Of a DNA stretch of 64,000 nucleotides, positions 9,228 through 19,015 are shown piece after piece. The notes under the pieces are model-generated. The model ran no database searches and was not told where the DNA came from. It saw only the letters and a list, made by a program, of their open reading frames with translations. The number at the start of each line of letters is the position of its first letter. Positions within the stretch are counted from its first letter, which is position 1. The position numbers and the translations under genes are program-made. The stretch spans positions 168,857 through 232,856 of the forward strand of contig NZ_FNJJ01000009.1 of the NCBI RefSeq assembly GCF_900104265.1, given 5' to 3'. Source of the stretch: Ectopseudomonas guguanensis. Its GTDB lineage: Bacteria > Pseudomonadota > Gammaproteobacteria > Pseudomonadales > Pseudomonadaceae.

Positions 9228-10901
9228 ATGGCGCAGACGCCCCTGGACAGTTATGACTACCTGATCGTCGGTGCCGGCCCGGCCGGCTGCCTGCTGGCCA
9301 ATCGGCTGTCTGCCGACCCTGGCGTCAGCGTACTGCTGATCGAGGCCGGTGGGCGCGACAACTACCCCTGGATCCATATTCCCGTCGGTTACCTCTATTG
9401 CATCGGCAACCCGCGCACCGACTGGTGCTACAACACCGAGGCCGACCCCGGCCTGCACGGGCGCGCGCTGAAGTACCCGCGCGGCAGGGTGCTCGGCGGC
9501 TGTTCGTCGATCAACGGCATGATCTACATGCGTGGCCAGGCGGCCGATTACGACGGTTGGGCGGCGGCCGGCAATCCCGGTTGGGCCTGGCGTGACGTGC
9601 TGCCGCTGTTCAAGCGATCGGAACATCACTTTGCCGGCGCCAGCGACCTGCATGGTGGCGATGGCGAGTGGCGGGTCGAGCGCCAGCGCCTGTCCTGGGA
9701 CATTCTCGAAGCCTTCCGTGAGGCGGCGGCGCAGAGCGGCATCGCCCGCATCGATGACTTCAATGGCGGCGACAACGAGGGCTGCAGCTACTTTCAGGTC
9801 AACCAGAAACGCGGCGTGCGCTGGAACGCCTCCAAGGCCTTTCTCCGCGATATTCGCCAGCGTCCCAACCTGCGGGTGCTGACCGGCGCCGAAGCCGAGC
9901 GCCTGGAGCTGGAGGGCGGCCGCGCCAGTGCGCTGTGGCTGCGCTGGCAGGGGCGGGCGCTACGGGTGGCGGCGCGCCGCGAGATCGTTCTCTGCGCCGG
10001 CGCCATCGGCTCGCCGGCCTTGCTGCAGCGTTCCGGTATCGGCCCGCGGCCGCTGCTCGAGCGCCTGGGCATCGGCGTGAAGCATGAGCTGCCGGGCGTC
10101 GGCGAGAACCTGCAGGATCACCTGCAATTGCGCCTGATCTACCGCGTCGAGGGGGTGAAGACGCTCAATCGCATCGTCGCCACGCCCTGGGGCAAGCTGG
10201 GCATGGGCCTGGAATACCTGCTCAAGCGCAGTGGGCCGCTGTCCATGGCGCCCAGTCAGTTGGGCGCCTTCGCCAAATCCGACCCCGGCCAGGCGCGTGC
10301 CAACCTGCAGTATCACGTGCAGCCGCTGTCGCTGGAGCGCTTTGGCGAGCCCTTGCACGATTTCCCGGCCTTTACCGCCTCGGTGTGCAACCTGCGCCCG
10401 CATAGTCGTGGGCGTGTCGCCATCACCTCTGTTGACGCAGCCGTCGCGCCATCGATCCAGCCCAACTACCTGAGTGACGAGCGCGATCTGCAGGTGGCGG
10501 CCGACGCCATTCGCCTGACCCGGCGCATCGTCGCCGCGCCTGCGCTGGCTGGCTACCGGCCCGAGGAGTACAAGCCCGGGCCGCAGTACCAGAGTCAGGC
10601 AGACCTGCAGCGCGCGGCCGGCGAGATCGGCACCACCATCTTCCATCCGGTGGGCACCTGCGCGATGGGACAGGGGCAGGGCGCGGTGGTCGATGCTCGC
10701 CTGCGCGTGCATGGTATCGGCGGCTTGCGGGTCGTCGATGCGTCGATCATGCCGAGCATCGTCTCGGGCAATACCTGCTCGCCGGTGCTGATGATCGCGG
10801 AGAAGGCCGCGCAGATGATCAAGGAGGACGCGCTGCGTCCTGTGCTGCCGGCCGTGCAATTGCAGGTTCGCGGCGAGGCGCCGCTCCTACGGGAGGCGTG
10901 A
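9228..10901 (+). CDS. GMC-family FAD-dependent oxidoreductase (choline/alcohol dehydrogenase-like)
   Basis: 557 residues from ATG 9228, with GAGG 6 bases upstream; ATG 9222 would overlap the ribosome site. The N-terminus has the FAD dinucleotide fold YLIVGAGPAGCLLANRL. GMC signature 1 is near PRGRVLGGCSSINGMIYMRG and signature 2 is CAGAIGSPALLQRSGIG. HPVGTCAMG near the C-terminus carries the catalytic His, and NTCSPVLMIAEKAAQMI follows. It oxidises an alcohol to an aldehyde; the substrate is unknown. No betaine genes adjoin. The last ten or so residues are encoded by a REP element, so the natural C-terminus has been replaced or extended. Confidence 0.93.
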   Translation: MAQTPLDSYDYLIVGAGPAGCLLANRLSADPGVSVLLIEAGGRDNYPWIHIPVGYLYCIGNPRTDWCYNTEADPGLHGRALKYPRGRVLGGCSSINGMIYMRGQAADYDGWAAAGNPGWAWRDVLPLFKRSEHHFAGASDLHGGDGEWRVERQRLSWDILEAFREAAAQSGIARIDDFNGGDNEGCSYFQVNQKRGVRWNASKAFLRDIRQRPNLRVLTGAEAERLELEGGRASALWLRWQGRALRVAARREIVLCAGAIGSPALLQRSGIGPRPLLERLGIGVKHELPGVGENLQDHLQLRLIYRVEGVKTLNRIVATPWGKLGMGLEYLLKRSGPLSMAPSQLGAFAKSDPGQARANLQYHVQPLSLERFGEPLHDFPAFTASVCNLRPHSRGRVAITSVDAAVAPSIQPNYLSDERDLQVAADAIRLTRRIVAAPALAGYRPEEYKPGPQYQSQADLQRAAGEIGTTIFHPVGTCAMGQGQGAVVDARLRVHGIGGLRVVDASIMPSIVSGNTCSPVLMIAEKAAQMIKEDALRPVLPAVQLQVRGEAPLLREA

Positions 10902-10937
10902 GCTGCGTTGTGTAGGAGCCCCGCCTCGGGGCGAAGC
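10867..10937. repeat. Convergent pair of REP elements (BIME-like) at the 3' end of the GMC gene
   Basis: On the minus strand 10890-10867 reads GTAGGAGCGGCGCCTCGCCG and onward; on the plus strand 10912-10937 reads GTAGGAGCCCCGCCTCGGGG and onward. The two copies are in opposite orientation, 21 bases apart. This is the Pseudomonas REP consensus. The first copy lies inside the coding sequence that ends at 10901. Confidence 0.8.
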
Positions 10938-11024
10938 TGTTGGCTTTGTGCTGTCCTTTGCGCGGGGGCGTGCCAAGAACTGCGCCGTTGATCCAGAGAC
11001 CGCTGATTGGTCAGTCGGAACGGG

Positions 11025-11053
11025 CTGCCAGCCCGTGTCGGCTCGGGTATAAT
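11025..11053 (+). promoter_or_regulatory. Probable sigma-70 promoter of prfB-lysS
   Basis: -35 CTGCCA (11025-11030), 17-base spacer, perfect -10 TATAAT (11048-11053). This puts the transcription start near 11060, about 35 bases before the prfB ATG. Confidence 0.65.
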
Positions 11054-11094
11054 CGCCGGCTTTTCCGTCCGATTTGCCGCGAGCGCCGACTACC

Positions 11095-12190
11095 ATGGAA
11101 ATCAATCCGATCCTCAACGCCATCAAGGACCTGTCCGAGCGAACCCAGTCAATTCGGGGGTATCTTTGACTACGATCACAAGCATGATCGTCTGGTCGAA
11201 GTAAACCGCGAACTGGAAGACGCCAGCGTCTGGAACAAGCCCGAGTATGCCCAGGCCCTGGGCCGTGAGCGCGCCATGCTGGCGCAGATCGTCGAAACCA
11301 TCGACGACCTTACCGGCAGCCTGGCCGATTCCCGCGACCTGCTGGAAATGGCCGCCGAAGAAAACGACGAAGGTGCAGTGAACGACATCGTCGCCGAAGT
11401 CGAGCGCCTGCGCGAAATCCTCGAGCAGCTGGAGTTCCGCCGCATGTTCAGCGGCGAGATGGACGCCAACAACTGCTACCTGGACATCCAGGCCGGCTCC
11501 GGCGGCACCGAGGCGCAGGACTGGGCCAACATCCTGCTGCGCATGTACCTGCGCTGGGCCGACAAGCGCGGCTTCAGTGCCGAGATCGTCGAGCTGTCCG
11601 AGGGTGAAGTCGCCGGCATCAAGGGCGCCACCGTACATATCAAGGGCGAGTACGCCTTCGGCTGGCTGCGCACCGAGATCGGCGTGCACCGCCTGGTGCG
11701 CAAGAGCCCGTTCGACTCCGGCGCCCGTCGCCACACCTCGTTCTCGGCGGTGTTCGTGTCCCCCGAGATCGACGACAAGGTGGAGATCGAGATCAACCCG
11801 GCCGACCTGCGCATCGATACCTACCGCTCCTCCGGTGCCGGTGGTCAGCACGTCAACACCACCGACTCGGCGGTGCGTATCACCCACGTGCCGACCAACA
11901 CCGTGGTGGCCTGCCAGAACGAACGTTCCCAGCACGCCAACAAGGACACCGCGATGAAGATGCTGCGGGCCAAGCTGTACGAACTGGAGATGCAGAAGCG
12001 CAACGCCGCCTCGCAGGCCCTGGAAGACAGCAAGTCGGACATCGGCTGGGGCCATCAGATCCGCTCCTACGTGCTCGATGATTCGCGCATCAAGGACCTG
12101 CGTACCGGTGTCGAGCGTAGCGACTGCCAGAAGGTGCTCGACGGCGACCTCGACGGCTACCTCGAGGCCAGCCTCAAGCAGGGGCTCTAA
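11095..12190 (+). CDS. prfB: Peptide chain release factor 2 (programmed +1 frameshift)
   Basis: The frame starting at ATG 11095 encodes 24 codons, [13 protein letters not shown] onward, and meets TGA at 11167. Skipping T11167 gives a 364-residue RF2, matching the family length (365 in E. coli). The release-specificity tripeptide SPF (RKSPFDSG) and the catalytic GGQ ([12 protein letters not shown]) are present. RF2 terminates at UGA and UAA and sets its own level through the in-frame UGA. lysS follows 121 bases later, as in many proteobacteria, suggesting one operon. No strong Shine-Dalgarno precedes the ATG. Confidence 0.97.
11155..11169 (+). other. prfB +1 recoding site
   Basis: CGGGGGTAT CTT TGA C: the slippery CTT codon (11164-11166), stop TGA and following C, with a G-rich Shine-Dalgarno-like stimulator (AGGGGG in E. 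coli, CGGGGG here) three bases upstream of CTT. This matches the known RF2 autoregulatory site. Confidence 0.93.
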
Positions 12191-12194
12191 AGCA

Positions 12195-12230
12195 GCCGCA
12201 AGCTTCAAGCCATAAGCTGCAAGCTGAAGC
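12195..12230. repeat. AGCTTGCAGCTT-type intergenic repeat
   Basis: The 120-base prfB-lysS gap holds a run built from alternating AAGCTT, AAGCTGC and CAAGCTG units (GCCGCAAGCTTCAAGCC and its partner), a simple palindromic repeat also found between genes in Pseudomonas. The rest of the gap has no recognisable signal. Confidence 0.5.
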
Positions 12231-12311
12231 GGATGCGCCTCCAGATGGAGGCCCCCGCTCGAGCTGTGCAGCGACCTTTCAAGAACGATGATTTGACCGG
12301 GACGACCCGCC

Positions 12312-13829
12312 ATGAGCGACCAACAACTCGACCAGCCCAGCCTCAGCCACGAAGAGCGCCAGCACGAAGAAAACAAGCTGATTGCCCAGCGCAAGGAAAA
12401 GCTTGCCGCCGTGCGTGAGCAGGGCATTGCCTTCCCCAACGATTTCCGTCGCGACAGCCTGTGTGGCGAGCTGCAGAAACAGTACGAGGGCAAGAGCAAG
12501 GAAGAGCTGGAGGCCGCTGCCATTCCGGTCAAGATCGCCGGTCGCATCATGCTCAACCGCGGCGCCTTCATGGTGCTGCAGGACACCTCCGGGCGCCTGC
12601 AGGTCTATGTCGACCGCAAGGGCCTGCCGGCCGAGACCCTGGAAGCGATCAAGACCTGGGACCTGGGCGACATCATCGCCGCCGAAGGCACCCTGGCGCG
12701 TTCCGGCAAGGGCGACCTGTACGTGAACATGACCAGCGTGCGTCTGCTGACCAAGTCGCTGCGCCCGCTGCCGGACAAGCACCACGGCCTGACCGACACC
12801 GAGCAGCGCTACCGCCAGCGCTACGTCGACCTGATCGTCAACGAGGAAACCCGCCACACTTTCCGCGTACGCTCGCAGGTGATCGCACACATCCGCCGTT
12901 TCCTCAACGAGCGCGGCTTCCTCGAGGTGGAAACCCCGATGCTGCAGACCATCCCGGGTGGCGCGGCGGCCAAGCCGTTCGAGACTCACCATAACGCCCT
13001 GGACATGGCCATGTTCCTGCGCATCGCCCCGGAGCTGTACCTCAAGCGTCTGGTGGTCGGCGGTTTCGAGAAAGTGTTCGAGATCAACCGCAACTTCCGT
13101 AACGAAGGCGTTTCGACCCGGCACAACCCCGAGTTCACCATGCTCGAGTTCTACCAGGCCTACGCCGACTACCGCGACAACATGGACCTGACCGAGGAGC
13201 TGTTCCGCGAGCTGGCTCTGGCGGTGCTGGGCACTACCGACGTGCCGTACGGCGACAAGGTGTTCCATTTCGGTGAGCCGTTCGTGCGCCTGTCGGTGTA
13301 CGACTCGATCCTCAAGTACAACCCGGATATCAGCGAAGCCGATCTGAACGACGTCGACAAGGCTCGCGCCATCGCCAAGAAGGCCGGTGCCAAGGTGCTC
13401 GGCCACGAAGGCCTGGGAAAACTGCAGGTGATGATTTTCGAGGAGCTGGTGGAGAGCAAGCTGGAGCAGCCGCACTTCATCACCGAGTATCCGTTCGAGG
13501 TTTCGCCGCTGGCCCGCCGCAACGACCAGAATCCCAACGTCACCGACCGCTTCGAGCTGTTCATCGGTGGCCGCGAGATCGCCAACGCCTACTCCGAGCT
13601 CAACGACGCCGAGGATCAGGCCGAGCGCTTCCTCGCCCAGGTGGCCGAGAAGGACGCCGGTGACGACGAGGCCATGCACTACGACGCCGACTTCGTCCGC
13701 GCCCTGGAGTACGGCATGCCGCCCACCGCCGGTGAAGGCATCGGCATCGACCGCCTGGTGATGCTGCTGACCAACTCGCCGTCGATCCGCGACGTCATCC
13801 TGTTCCCGCACATGCGTCCGCAGGCCTGA
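12312..13829 (+). CDS. lysS: Lysine--tRNA ligase (class II)
   Basis: 505 residues, the standard length. An N-terminal OB-fold anticodon-binding domain ([21 protein letters not shown]) is followed by the class II catalytic core: motif 1 near [21 protein letters not shown], motif 2 [14 protein letters not shown] and motif 3 [13 protein letters not shown] close to the C-terminus. It charges tRNA-Lys in the cytoplasm. A rho-independent terminator follows 13 bases after the stop, closing the prfB-lysS unit. Confidence 0.98.
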   Translation: MSDQQLDQPSLSHEERQHEENKLIAQRKEKLAAVREQGIAFPNDFRRDSLCGELQKQYEGKSKEELEAAAIPVKIAGRIMLNRGAFMVLQDTSGRLQVYVDRKGLPAETLEAIKTWDLGDIIAAEGTLARSGKGDLYVNMTSVRLLTKSLRPLPDKHHGLTDTEQRYRQRYVDLIVNEETRHTFRVRSQVIAHIRRFLNERGFLEVETPMLQTIPGGAAAKPFETHHNALDMAMFLRIAPELYLKRLVVGGFEKVFEINRNFRNEGVSTRHNPEFTMLEFYQAYADYRDNMDLTEELFRELALAVLGTTDVPYGDKVFHFGEPFVRLSVYDSILKYNPDISEADLNDVDKARAIAKKAGAKVLGHEGLGKLQVMIFEELVESKLEQPHFITEYPFEVSPLARRNDQNPNVTDRFELFIGGREIANAYSELNDAEDQAERFLAQVAEKDAGDDEAMHYDADFVRALEYGMPPTAGEGIGIDRLVMLLTNSPSIRDVILFPHMRPQA

Positions 13830-13842
13830 TGGCAGAACACGA

Positions 13843-13864
13843 AGCCGCCCTCGGGCGGCTTTTT
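13843..13864 (+). terminator. Rho-independent terminator of lysS
   Basis: AGCCGCCC TC GGGCGGCT followed by TTTT: an 8-pair perfect GC stem with T-tract directly after lysS. Confidence 0.9.
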
Positions 13865-13991
13865 GCTACCTGTCGTTCCACCTTTCGCGGCGTTTTCGCC
13901 GGGCGCTGTGCCTGCAAGCGAAACGGAGCCTTTTGGTTGCCCGCCCAACCCATTACTCTCCTTGCCATGACCCGAGCGTAGAGGAACCATC

Positions 13992-14705
13992 GTGAGCTCC
14001 GTACCTGCGTCCCCGAATGCCACCCAGGCGGCCAACGCCGTCGCCGAAAGCGTCCAGTACCAGGGCCGCAAGGCCAGTCGCCAGGGCAGCGAGCAACGCC
14101 GCCAGGCGATTCTCGATGCCGCCATGCGCATCGTCGTGCGCGAAGGCGTGCGCGCCGTGCGCCATCGTGCGGTAGCCGCCGAGGCGCAGGTGCCGTTGTC
14201 GGCCACGACCTACTACTTCAAGGACATCGACGACCTGATCACCGACACCTTCGCCCAGTTCGTCGAGCGCAGCGCCGCTCACATGGCGGCGTTCTGGGCC
14301 AGTACCCAGGGTACGCTGGAGGAGATGGTCGGGCGTCTGGATGGCAGTGAGCAGGCACGTCGGCAACTGGCAGAGGAGATCGCCGAACTGGCCGTGCAGT
14401 ACGTGCAGCACCAGTTGCGCGAGCGTCGTGACCATCTGATCGCCGAGCAGGCATTCCAGCAGGAGGCGTTGCTCAATCCGCGTCTGCGTGAGCTGGTGCG
14501 TGCCCACCGGCAGATCCTGCAGCAGGGCGTGACCCACTTCTTCGAGGTGCTCGGTTCGCGCCAGCCCGAACAGGATGCCGTGCTGTTGACGGCCACCATC
14601 GTGCGGATGGAGTATCAGGGCCTGCTGGACGGCGTGGATCATCTGGACAGCCAGGGAATGCTGGCCATCCTTAAACGCTATATGAATCTGGTTCTGGGGT
14701 TGTAA
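13992..14705 (+). CDS. TetR-family transcriptional regulator
   Basis: 237 residues from GTG 13992 (GAGG 7 bases upstream). The N-terminal helix-turn-helix is clear: ILDAAMRIVVREGVRAVRHR, then AVAAEAQVPLSATTYYFKDI, which is the TetR YYFKD signature. The C-terminal ligand domain is divergent. It is followed by a lipoprotein and a DUF1704 gene on the same strand and may regulate them. The same neighbour order downstream of lysS is, from memory, found in P. aeruginosa. No effector can be inferred. Confidence 0.88.
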   Translation: MSSVPASPNATQAANAVAESVQYQGRKASRQGSEQRRQAILDAAMRIVVREGVRAVRHRAVAAEAQVPLSATTYYFKDIDDLITDTFAQFVERSAAHMAAFWASTQGTLEEMVGRLDGSEQARRQLAEEIAELAVQYVQHQLRERRDHLIAEQAFQQEALLNPRLRELVRAHRQILQQGVTHFFEVLGSRQPEQDAVLLTATIVRMEYQGLLDGVDHLDSQGMLAILKRYMNLVLGL

Positions 14706-14740
14706 CCATCAGGTCGAACGGCCTGCACAAGGAGAGCGTA

Positions 14741-15292
14741 ATGAAAGCCTGGCGCGCACTGGTCGCCCTGTCGTTCCTGCTGTTGAGTGGTTGCCTGGTC
14801 ACCTTCAAGGACCCGATCCCGGCCAACGAAGCCGCGCCGATTCCGCTGCTGGGCGAATGGACCCGGCAGGACGAGTGGGGCGAGCAGCTGTATCTGGAAA
14901 TCACCCGCGCCGGCTCCAACCTCTATGAGGCGCGTATCTACGAAGGCAGCCCGGATAACCTGGGCAGCCTCGAAGAGTTCGGCTTTACTGTCGCCCATCA
15001 CGGGCGCCGCTGGTATCTCTCGGCCGGCCTGCCGAAAAGCCTGGGCGCCAACTTCGCCATCGCCGGTTTCGAATTGACCCGTGACAACGAGCTGGTGGTG
15101 TACAACCTCGATACCGAGCGCATCCTGCAGGACATGGACAAGGGCCTGCTGGAGGGGCAGACCGTCGCCATGCCCGAGGCTGACGGGGCACTGATCACCA
15201 GCCCGCTGGACAAGGTGTTCGCCTACCTCGACGACCCGGCCAATGCCGATCTGTTCGTCGAGGTGGCGCGTTACCAGCGGGTGGCCGAATAG
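14741..15292 (+). CDS. Conserved lipoprotein of unknown function
   Basis: 183 residues. The signal peptide ends in a lipobox LLSGC (Cys about residue 18), so it is an acylated envelope protein; Leu at +2 does not indicate inner-membrane retention, hence probably outer membrane. The mature part starts with a WTRQDEWGEQLYLEITRAG strand pattern and looks beta-rich. It lies between the TetR gene and DUF1704, 8 bases before the latter, so probably co-transcribed. No named family recognised. Confidence 0.75.
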   Translation: MKAWRALVALSFLLLSGCLVTFKDPIPANEAAPIPLLGEWTRQDEWGEQLYLEITRAGSNLYEARIYEGSPDNLGSLEEFGFTVAHHGRRWYLSAGLPKSLGANFAIAGFELTRDNELVVYNLDTERILQDMDKGLLEGQTVAMPEADGALITSPLDKVFAYLDDPANADLFVEVARYQRVAE

Positions 15293-15300
15293 GAATCGCA

Positions 15301-16590
15301 ATGAACAGCCAGCAAAAACTGGACGACTATCAACTCTGCATTCGCGCCCTCAGCGACCGTATCGTCGAGGCGCAGACCCCCATCCGCGTGCTCGATGCGG
15401 TGAAGTGGGACGACGGCATCCGCGATGGCTTTCTCAAGGCCAAGGGCAAGCAGCCGCCGGCTGTGGATCGCGACTATTACCTGAGCCGGCCGCTGGCCTT
15501 CGATGCCGCGGCGAAGAAGCTGGAATTCCAGAACATCGAGCGCGACATCACTCGCCAGCTCGGCCAGTTCAACCCGGTCGGGCAGATCATGCGGCGCATG
15601 TGCAAGGAATACCGCATGGTCATCCGCATGCTCGAAGCACGCGGCACCGAGGATTTCGGCCTGATCAGCCAGGAGCTCTATGGCGCGGCTTCCGATGCCT
15701 TCCACGCCGGTGATCCGACCCTGGCCGACCTGGGTCTGATGCTCTCGGACTACCTCAACAACATCGCCGCCCGCGGCGATCTGGAAGACGAGCCCAAGGT
15801 GCTTGGCGCCAGCGATGCGGTGAATATCCTGCAGCAGCGCCTGGCGGGCGTGTTCGGCGACGATACCATCCGCGTGTTCGAGTCCGACGGCATCCTCGCC
15901 GACGCCGCAGCCGGTGCCGACTACATCAAGATTCGCAGCGATGCGCGCTTCAATGAACGCGACGTCAAGGCGCTGGAAGTGCACGAGGGTCTGGTGCACG
16001 TGGGTACCACGCTCAATGGTCTGAACCAGCCGATCTGCACCTTCCTGGCCAAGGGTCCACCGTCGTCCACCGTGACCCAGGAAGGCCTGGCGATCCTCAT
16101 GGAGGTGATCGCCTTCGCCTCGTACCCGACGCGCCTGCGCAAGCTCACCAACCGCACCCGTGCCATCCACATGGCCGAGGAGGGCGCGGATTTTCTCGAG
16201 GTATTCGAGTTCTTCCGCGAACAGGGCTACGGCCTGGAAGGCGGCTACAGCAATGCCAGCCGGGTGTTCCGCGGCTCCGTGCCGAACGGCCTGCCGTTCA
16301 CCAAGGACCTGTCGTACCTGAAGGGTTTCATCCTGATCTACAACTACATCCAGCTGGCGGTGCGCAAGGGCAAGCTGGAGCAGATCCCGCTGCTGTTCTG
16401 CGGCAAGACCACCCTGGAAGACATGCGTACCCTGCGCAAACTGGTGGACGAGGGCCTGGTGCTGCCGCCCAAGTACCTGCCGCCGCAGTTCCAGGACATG
16501 AACGCGCTATCGGCCTGGATGTGCTTCTCCAACTTCCTCAACCACCTGAGCCTGGACCGCATCGAGGCGGACTACGCCAACATCCTCTGA
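15301..16590 (+). CDS. DUF1704 / QEGLA-motif zinc metallopeptidase-like protein
   Basis: 429 residues. Two motifs stand out: HEGLVH at residues 228-233, an HExxxH zinc site, and QEGLA at 260-264, whose Glu would be the third ligand. This arrangement is that of the DUF1704/MATCAP group of tyrosine carboxypeptidases; bacterial members are annotated as flavohaemoglobin expression-modulating QEGLA proteins without a proven reaction. Cytoplasmic, with no signal peptide. The conserved C-terminal block RVFRGSVPNGLPFTKDLSYL is intact. Preceded by a lipoprotein gene, followed 47 bases later by the Bax-inhibitor-like gene. Confidence 0.88.
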   Translation: MNSQQKLDDYQLCIRALSDRIVEAQTPIRVLDAVKWDDGIRDGFLKAKGKQPPAVDRDYYLSRPLAFDAAAKKLEFQNIERDITRQLGQFNPVGQIMRRMCKEYRMVIRMLEARGTEDFGLISQELYGAASDAFHAGDPTLADLGLMLSDYLNNIAARGDLEDEPKVLGASDAVNILQQRLAGVFGDDTIRVFESDGILADAAAGADYIKIRSDARFNERDVKALEVHEGLVHVGTTLNGLNQPICTFLAKGPPSSTVTQEGLAILMEVIAFASYPTRLRKLTNRTRAIHMAEEGADFLEVFEFFREQGYGLEGGYSNASRVFRGSVPNGLPFTKDLSYLKGFILIYNYIQLAVRKGKLEQIPLLFCGKTTLEDMRTLRKLVDEGLVLPPKYLPPQFQDMNALSAWMCFSNFLNHLSLDRIEADYANIL

Positions 16591-16637
16591 TCGGCGCCGC
16601 TCTGGCACCCGAATACTTCTATAAAAGGACTTATCTC

Positions 16638-17297
16638 ATGGAACACTGGGTTTTCGAGCGACAAGGACAGCTCACGGATCGGCTGATCAGCCCGGCTGTC
16701 TACAATCTGGTCATTGGCCTGGCACTGCTCTGGGGCTTCATGTGCAACTGGTGGATGGTGGGTAACATCAGCACCGATTGGATACGCAGCCTCAATCCTT
16801 GGTTGTTTTATGGCGGCTATTTCGCCTCGTGTATGACCGGCGTCTATCTGTTCGCGCGCTCCAGCAATCCGTTGGTGAGTTTCGTCGGTTACAACCTGGT
16901 GGTGGTCCCGTTCGGCCTGGTCGTCAATCTGGTGGTCAGCCGCTACGACCCGCAACTAGTGCATGAGGCAATCCGCATCACTGCGTTGGTGACGGTGGGG
17001 ATGATGATTCTGGGCACGCTATTTCCAGCATTCTTCAGGCGCATTGCCTCGGCGTTGACCGTGGCCTTGCTGCTGGTGATCGTCGTGGAATTGGTGGAAA
17101 TCTTCGTGTTCCGTACCCATCACAGCATCATTGATTGGGCCGTTGTGCTGATCTTCTGTGGTTACATCGGCTACGACTGGGGCCGCGCCAACCAGATTCC
17201 CAAGACGCTGGACAATGCGGTCGACAGCGCGGCGGCGTTGTACATGGACATCATCAACCTGTTCCTACGTATCCTGCGCATACTCGGCCGCAAATGA
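16638..17297 (+). CDS. Bax inhibitor-1 / YccA-like integral membrane protein
   Basis: 219 residues from ATG 16638, with AAAGGA upstream. Seven hydrophobic segments, starting [20 protein letters not shown] and ending in [36 protein letters not shown] C-terminal helix, where the conserved acidic residues of the BI-1 family lie ([21 protein letters not shown]). Bacterial members are pH-sensitive Ca2+ leak channels or regulators of membrane proteases; which applies here is unknown. Likely part of a loose plus-strand cluster. Confidence 0.85.
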   Translation: MEHWVFERQGQLTDRLISPAVYNLVIGLALLWGFMCNWWMVGNISTDWIRSLNPWLFYGGYFASCMTGVYLFARSSNPLVSFVGYNLVVVPFGLVVNLVVSRYDPQLVHEAIRITALVTVGMMILGTLFPAFFRRIASALTVALLLVIVVELVEIFVFRTHHSIIDWAVVLIFCGYIGYDWGRANQIPKTLDNAVDSAAALYMDIINLFLRILRILGRK

Positions 17298-17385
17298 TTG
17301 GCTGATCCTGTGGTCTGTTTGCAGGTTCGGGAAACCGTTCCGACCGTATGAGCGTTGCGTCCCAATCGATCTAGGAGATGCGTCC

Positions 17386-18132
17386 GTGGCAAGCCATCAA
17401 CTCGAATACGAAATCCTCGGTGCATCGGCGCAATCGGTGGAGATCATCCTCGACCCCGGCGAGACGGTGATCGCCGAGGCCGGCGCGATGAACTACATGA
17501 CCGACGGCGTGCGCTTTGAAACGCGCATGGGCGACGGCTCCTCCAGCGGCCTGCTGGGCAAGCTGTGGAGCGCCGGCAAGCGCATGCTCACCGGCGAGTC
17601 GCTGTTCATGACCCACTTCAGCAATGGCGGGAAGACCCAGGCGCGGGTCGCCTTCGCCGCGCCATATCCCGGCACCGTGGTGCCCATCGACCTGACCCAG
17701 ATCGGCGGCCGCCTGATCTGCCAGAAGGATGCCTTTCTCTGTGCGGCTCATGGCACCCGCATCGGCATCAGCTTCGCCAAGCGTCTGGGTGCCGGCTTCT
17801 TCGGGGGCGAGGGCTTCATCCTGCAGAAGCTCGAAGGCGACGGCCTGGCCTTCGTGCATGCCGGCGGCACGGTGATCCGCAAGGAGCTGAACAACGAAAC
17901 CCTGCGCCTGGACACCGGCTGCCTGGTGGCCTTCAGCAGCGGCATCGACTACGACATCGCGCTGGCCGGCGGCCTCAAGAGTATGCTCTTCGGTGGCGAA
18001 GGGATCCTGCTGACGACGCTCAAGGGCACCGGCACGGTCTGGATTCAGAGCCTGCCGTTCTCGCGCCTGGCCGAGCGCGTCTATGCGGCGACCGTGCAGG
18101 CCCGCGAAGAGGTGCGTGCCGGTGGCAAGTAG
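17386..18132 (+). CDS. AIM24 / TIGR00266 family protein
   Basis: 248 residues from GTG 17386, with AGGAG 8 bases upstream. The family blocks are [20 protein letters not shown] near the N-terminus, the glycine-rich [19 protein letters not shown] in the middle and [19 protein letters not shown] near the end. The protein is a soluble beta-prism-like fold with no known reaction; bacterial members are often encoded near membrane or envelope genes. The 3' end overlaps the start of the lipoprotein hydrolase gene by 11 bases, indicating coupling. Confidence 0.88.
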   Translation: MASHQLEYEILGASAQSVEIILDPGETVIAEAGAMNYMTDGVRFETRMGDGSSSGLLGKLWSAGKRMLTGESLFMTHFSNGGKTQARVAFAAPYPGTVVPIDLTQIGGRLICQKDAFLCAAHGTRIGISFAKRLGAGFFGGEGFILQKLEGDGLAFVHAGGTVIRKELNNETLRLDTGCLVAFSSGIDYDIALAGGLKSMLFGGEGILLTTLKGTGTVWIQSLPFSRLAERVYAATVQAREEVRAGGK

Positions 18133-19015
18133 CCTGCGGGCGCTGGCATCTTTGCTGGCCAGCCTGTGGCTTGCTGGTTGCAGCGCTCTGCTGTTCTATC
18201 CCGAGCCGGGGCTGCCGATCACGCCCGAACGTGCCGGTCTGGAGTACCGCGACATCGAACTGCGCGCCGCCGATGGCACACGCCTGCACGCCTGGTGGCT
18301 GCCGGCCAAGGCCGGTGTCGAGGTCAGGGGCACGGTGTTGCACCTGCATGGCAATGGCGGCAACCTGGCCTGGCACCTGGGCGGCGTGCACTGGCTGCCG
18401 GAGCGGGGCTACCAGGTGCTGATGCTGGATTACCGTGGCTATGGCCTGTCCGAGGGCAAGCCACGTTTGCCCGAGGTCTATCAGGATATCGACGCGGCCT
18501 TCACCTGGCTCGACCAGGCGCCGCAGGTCAGGGGCAAGCCGCTGTTCCTGCTGGGGCAGAGCCTCGGCGGTGCCCTCGGTGTGCATTACCTGGCGCAGCA
18601 ACCCGAGCGCCAGTCGAGCTTGCAGGCCATCGCACTGGATGGTGTGCCGGCCAGCTACCGCGATGTCGGTCGTCATGCCCTGAGCAGATCCTGGCTGACC
18701 TGGCCGTTGCAGGTGCCGCTGTCCTGGCTGGTGCCGGATGGCGACAGCGCGATTCACAGCATCGATCGAATCCAGGGCACGCCCTTGCTGATCTATCACA
18801 GTGTTGACGATACGATCGTGCCGCTTTCCAATGGCCAGCGTTTGTATCAAGCTGCGCGCCCGCCACGTGCCTTTCAGGCGACCCGTGGGCCGCACGTGCA
18901 AACCTTTGCCGAGCCCGCCTGGCGTCAATCGCTGCTGGCGTTCTTCGCGCAGCCGCAGGCTTACGTCGAACGGCTGGGGCCGGCTACCGAATCCGCAACA
19001 GAGAGTCCGCAATGA
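18122..19015 (+). CDS. Alpha/beta hydrolase lipoprotein (BEM46/ABHD13-like)
   Basis: 297 residues from GTG 18122 (GAGG 9 bases upstream; GTG 18116 is an alternative). Signal peptide with lipobox LAGC near residue 17-20, so anchored in the envelope. Hydrolase features: oxyanion motif HGNGGN, nucleophile elbow GQSLGG, Asp in HSVDDTIVP and His in TRGPHVQTF. The substrate is unknown; relatives are serine esterases or thioesterases. Its start overlaps the AIM24 gene and its stop overlaps the next small gene (ATGA), so the three are translated together. Confidence 0.87.
   Translation: MASSLRALASLLASLWLAGCSALLFYPEPGLPITPERAGLEYRDIELRAADGTRLHAWWLPAKAGVEVRGTVLHLHGNGGNLAWHLGGVHWLPERGYQVLMLDYRGYGLSEGKPRLPEVYQDIDAAFTWLDQAPQVRGKPLFLLGQSLGGALGVHYLAQQPERQSSLQAIALDGVPASYRDVGRHALSRSWLTWPLQVPLSWLVPDGDSAIHSIDRIQGTPLLIYHSVDDTIVPLSNGQRLYQAARPPRAFQATRGPHVQTFAEPAWRQSLLAFFAQPQAYVERLGPATESATESPQ

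Noticed and set aside
12279..13811. 510-codon open frame antisense to lysS
   Set aside because: A GC-rich shadow frame of a clear lysS; composition is artificial and there is no ribosome site. The same applies to long antisense frames over ppc (21832-23889), mexJ/mexK, rmuC and prfB.
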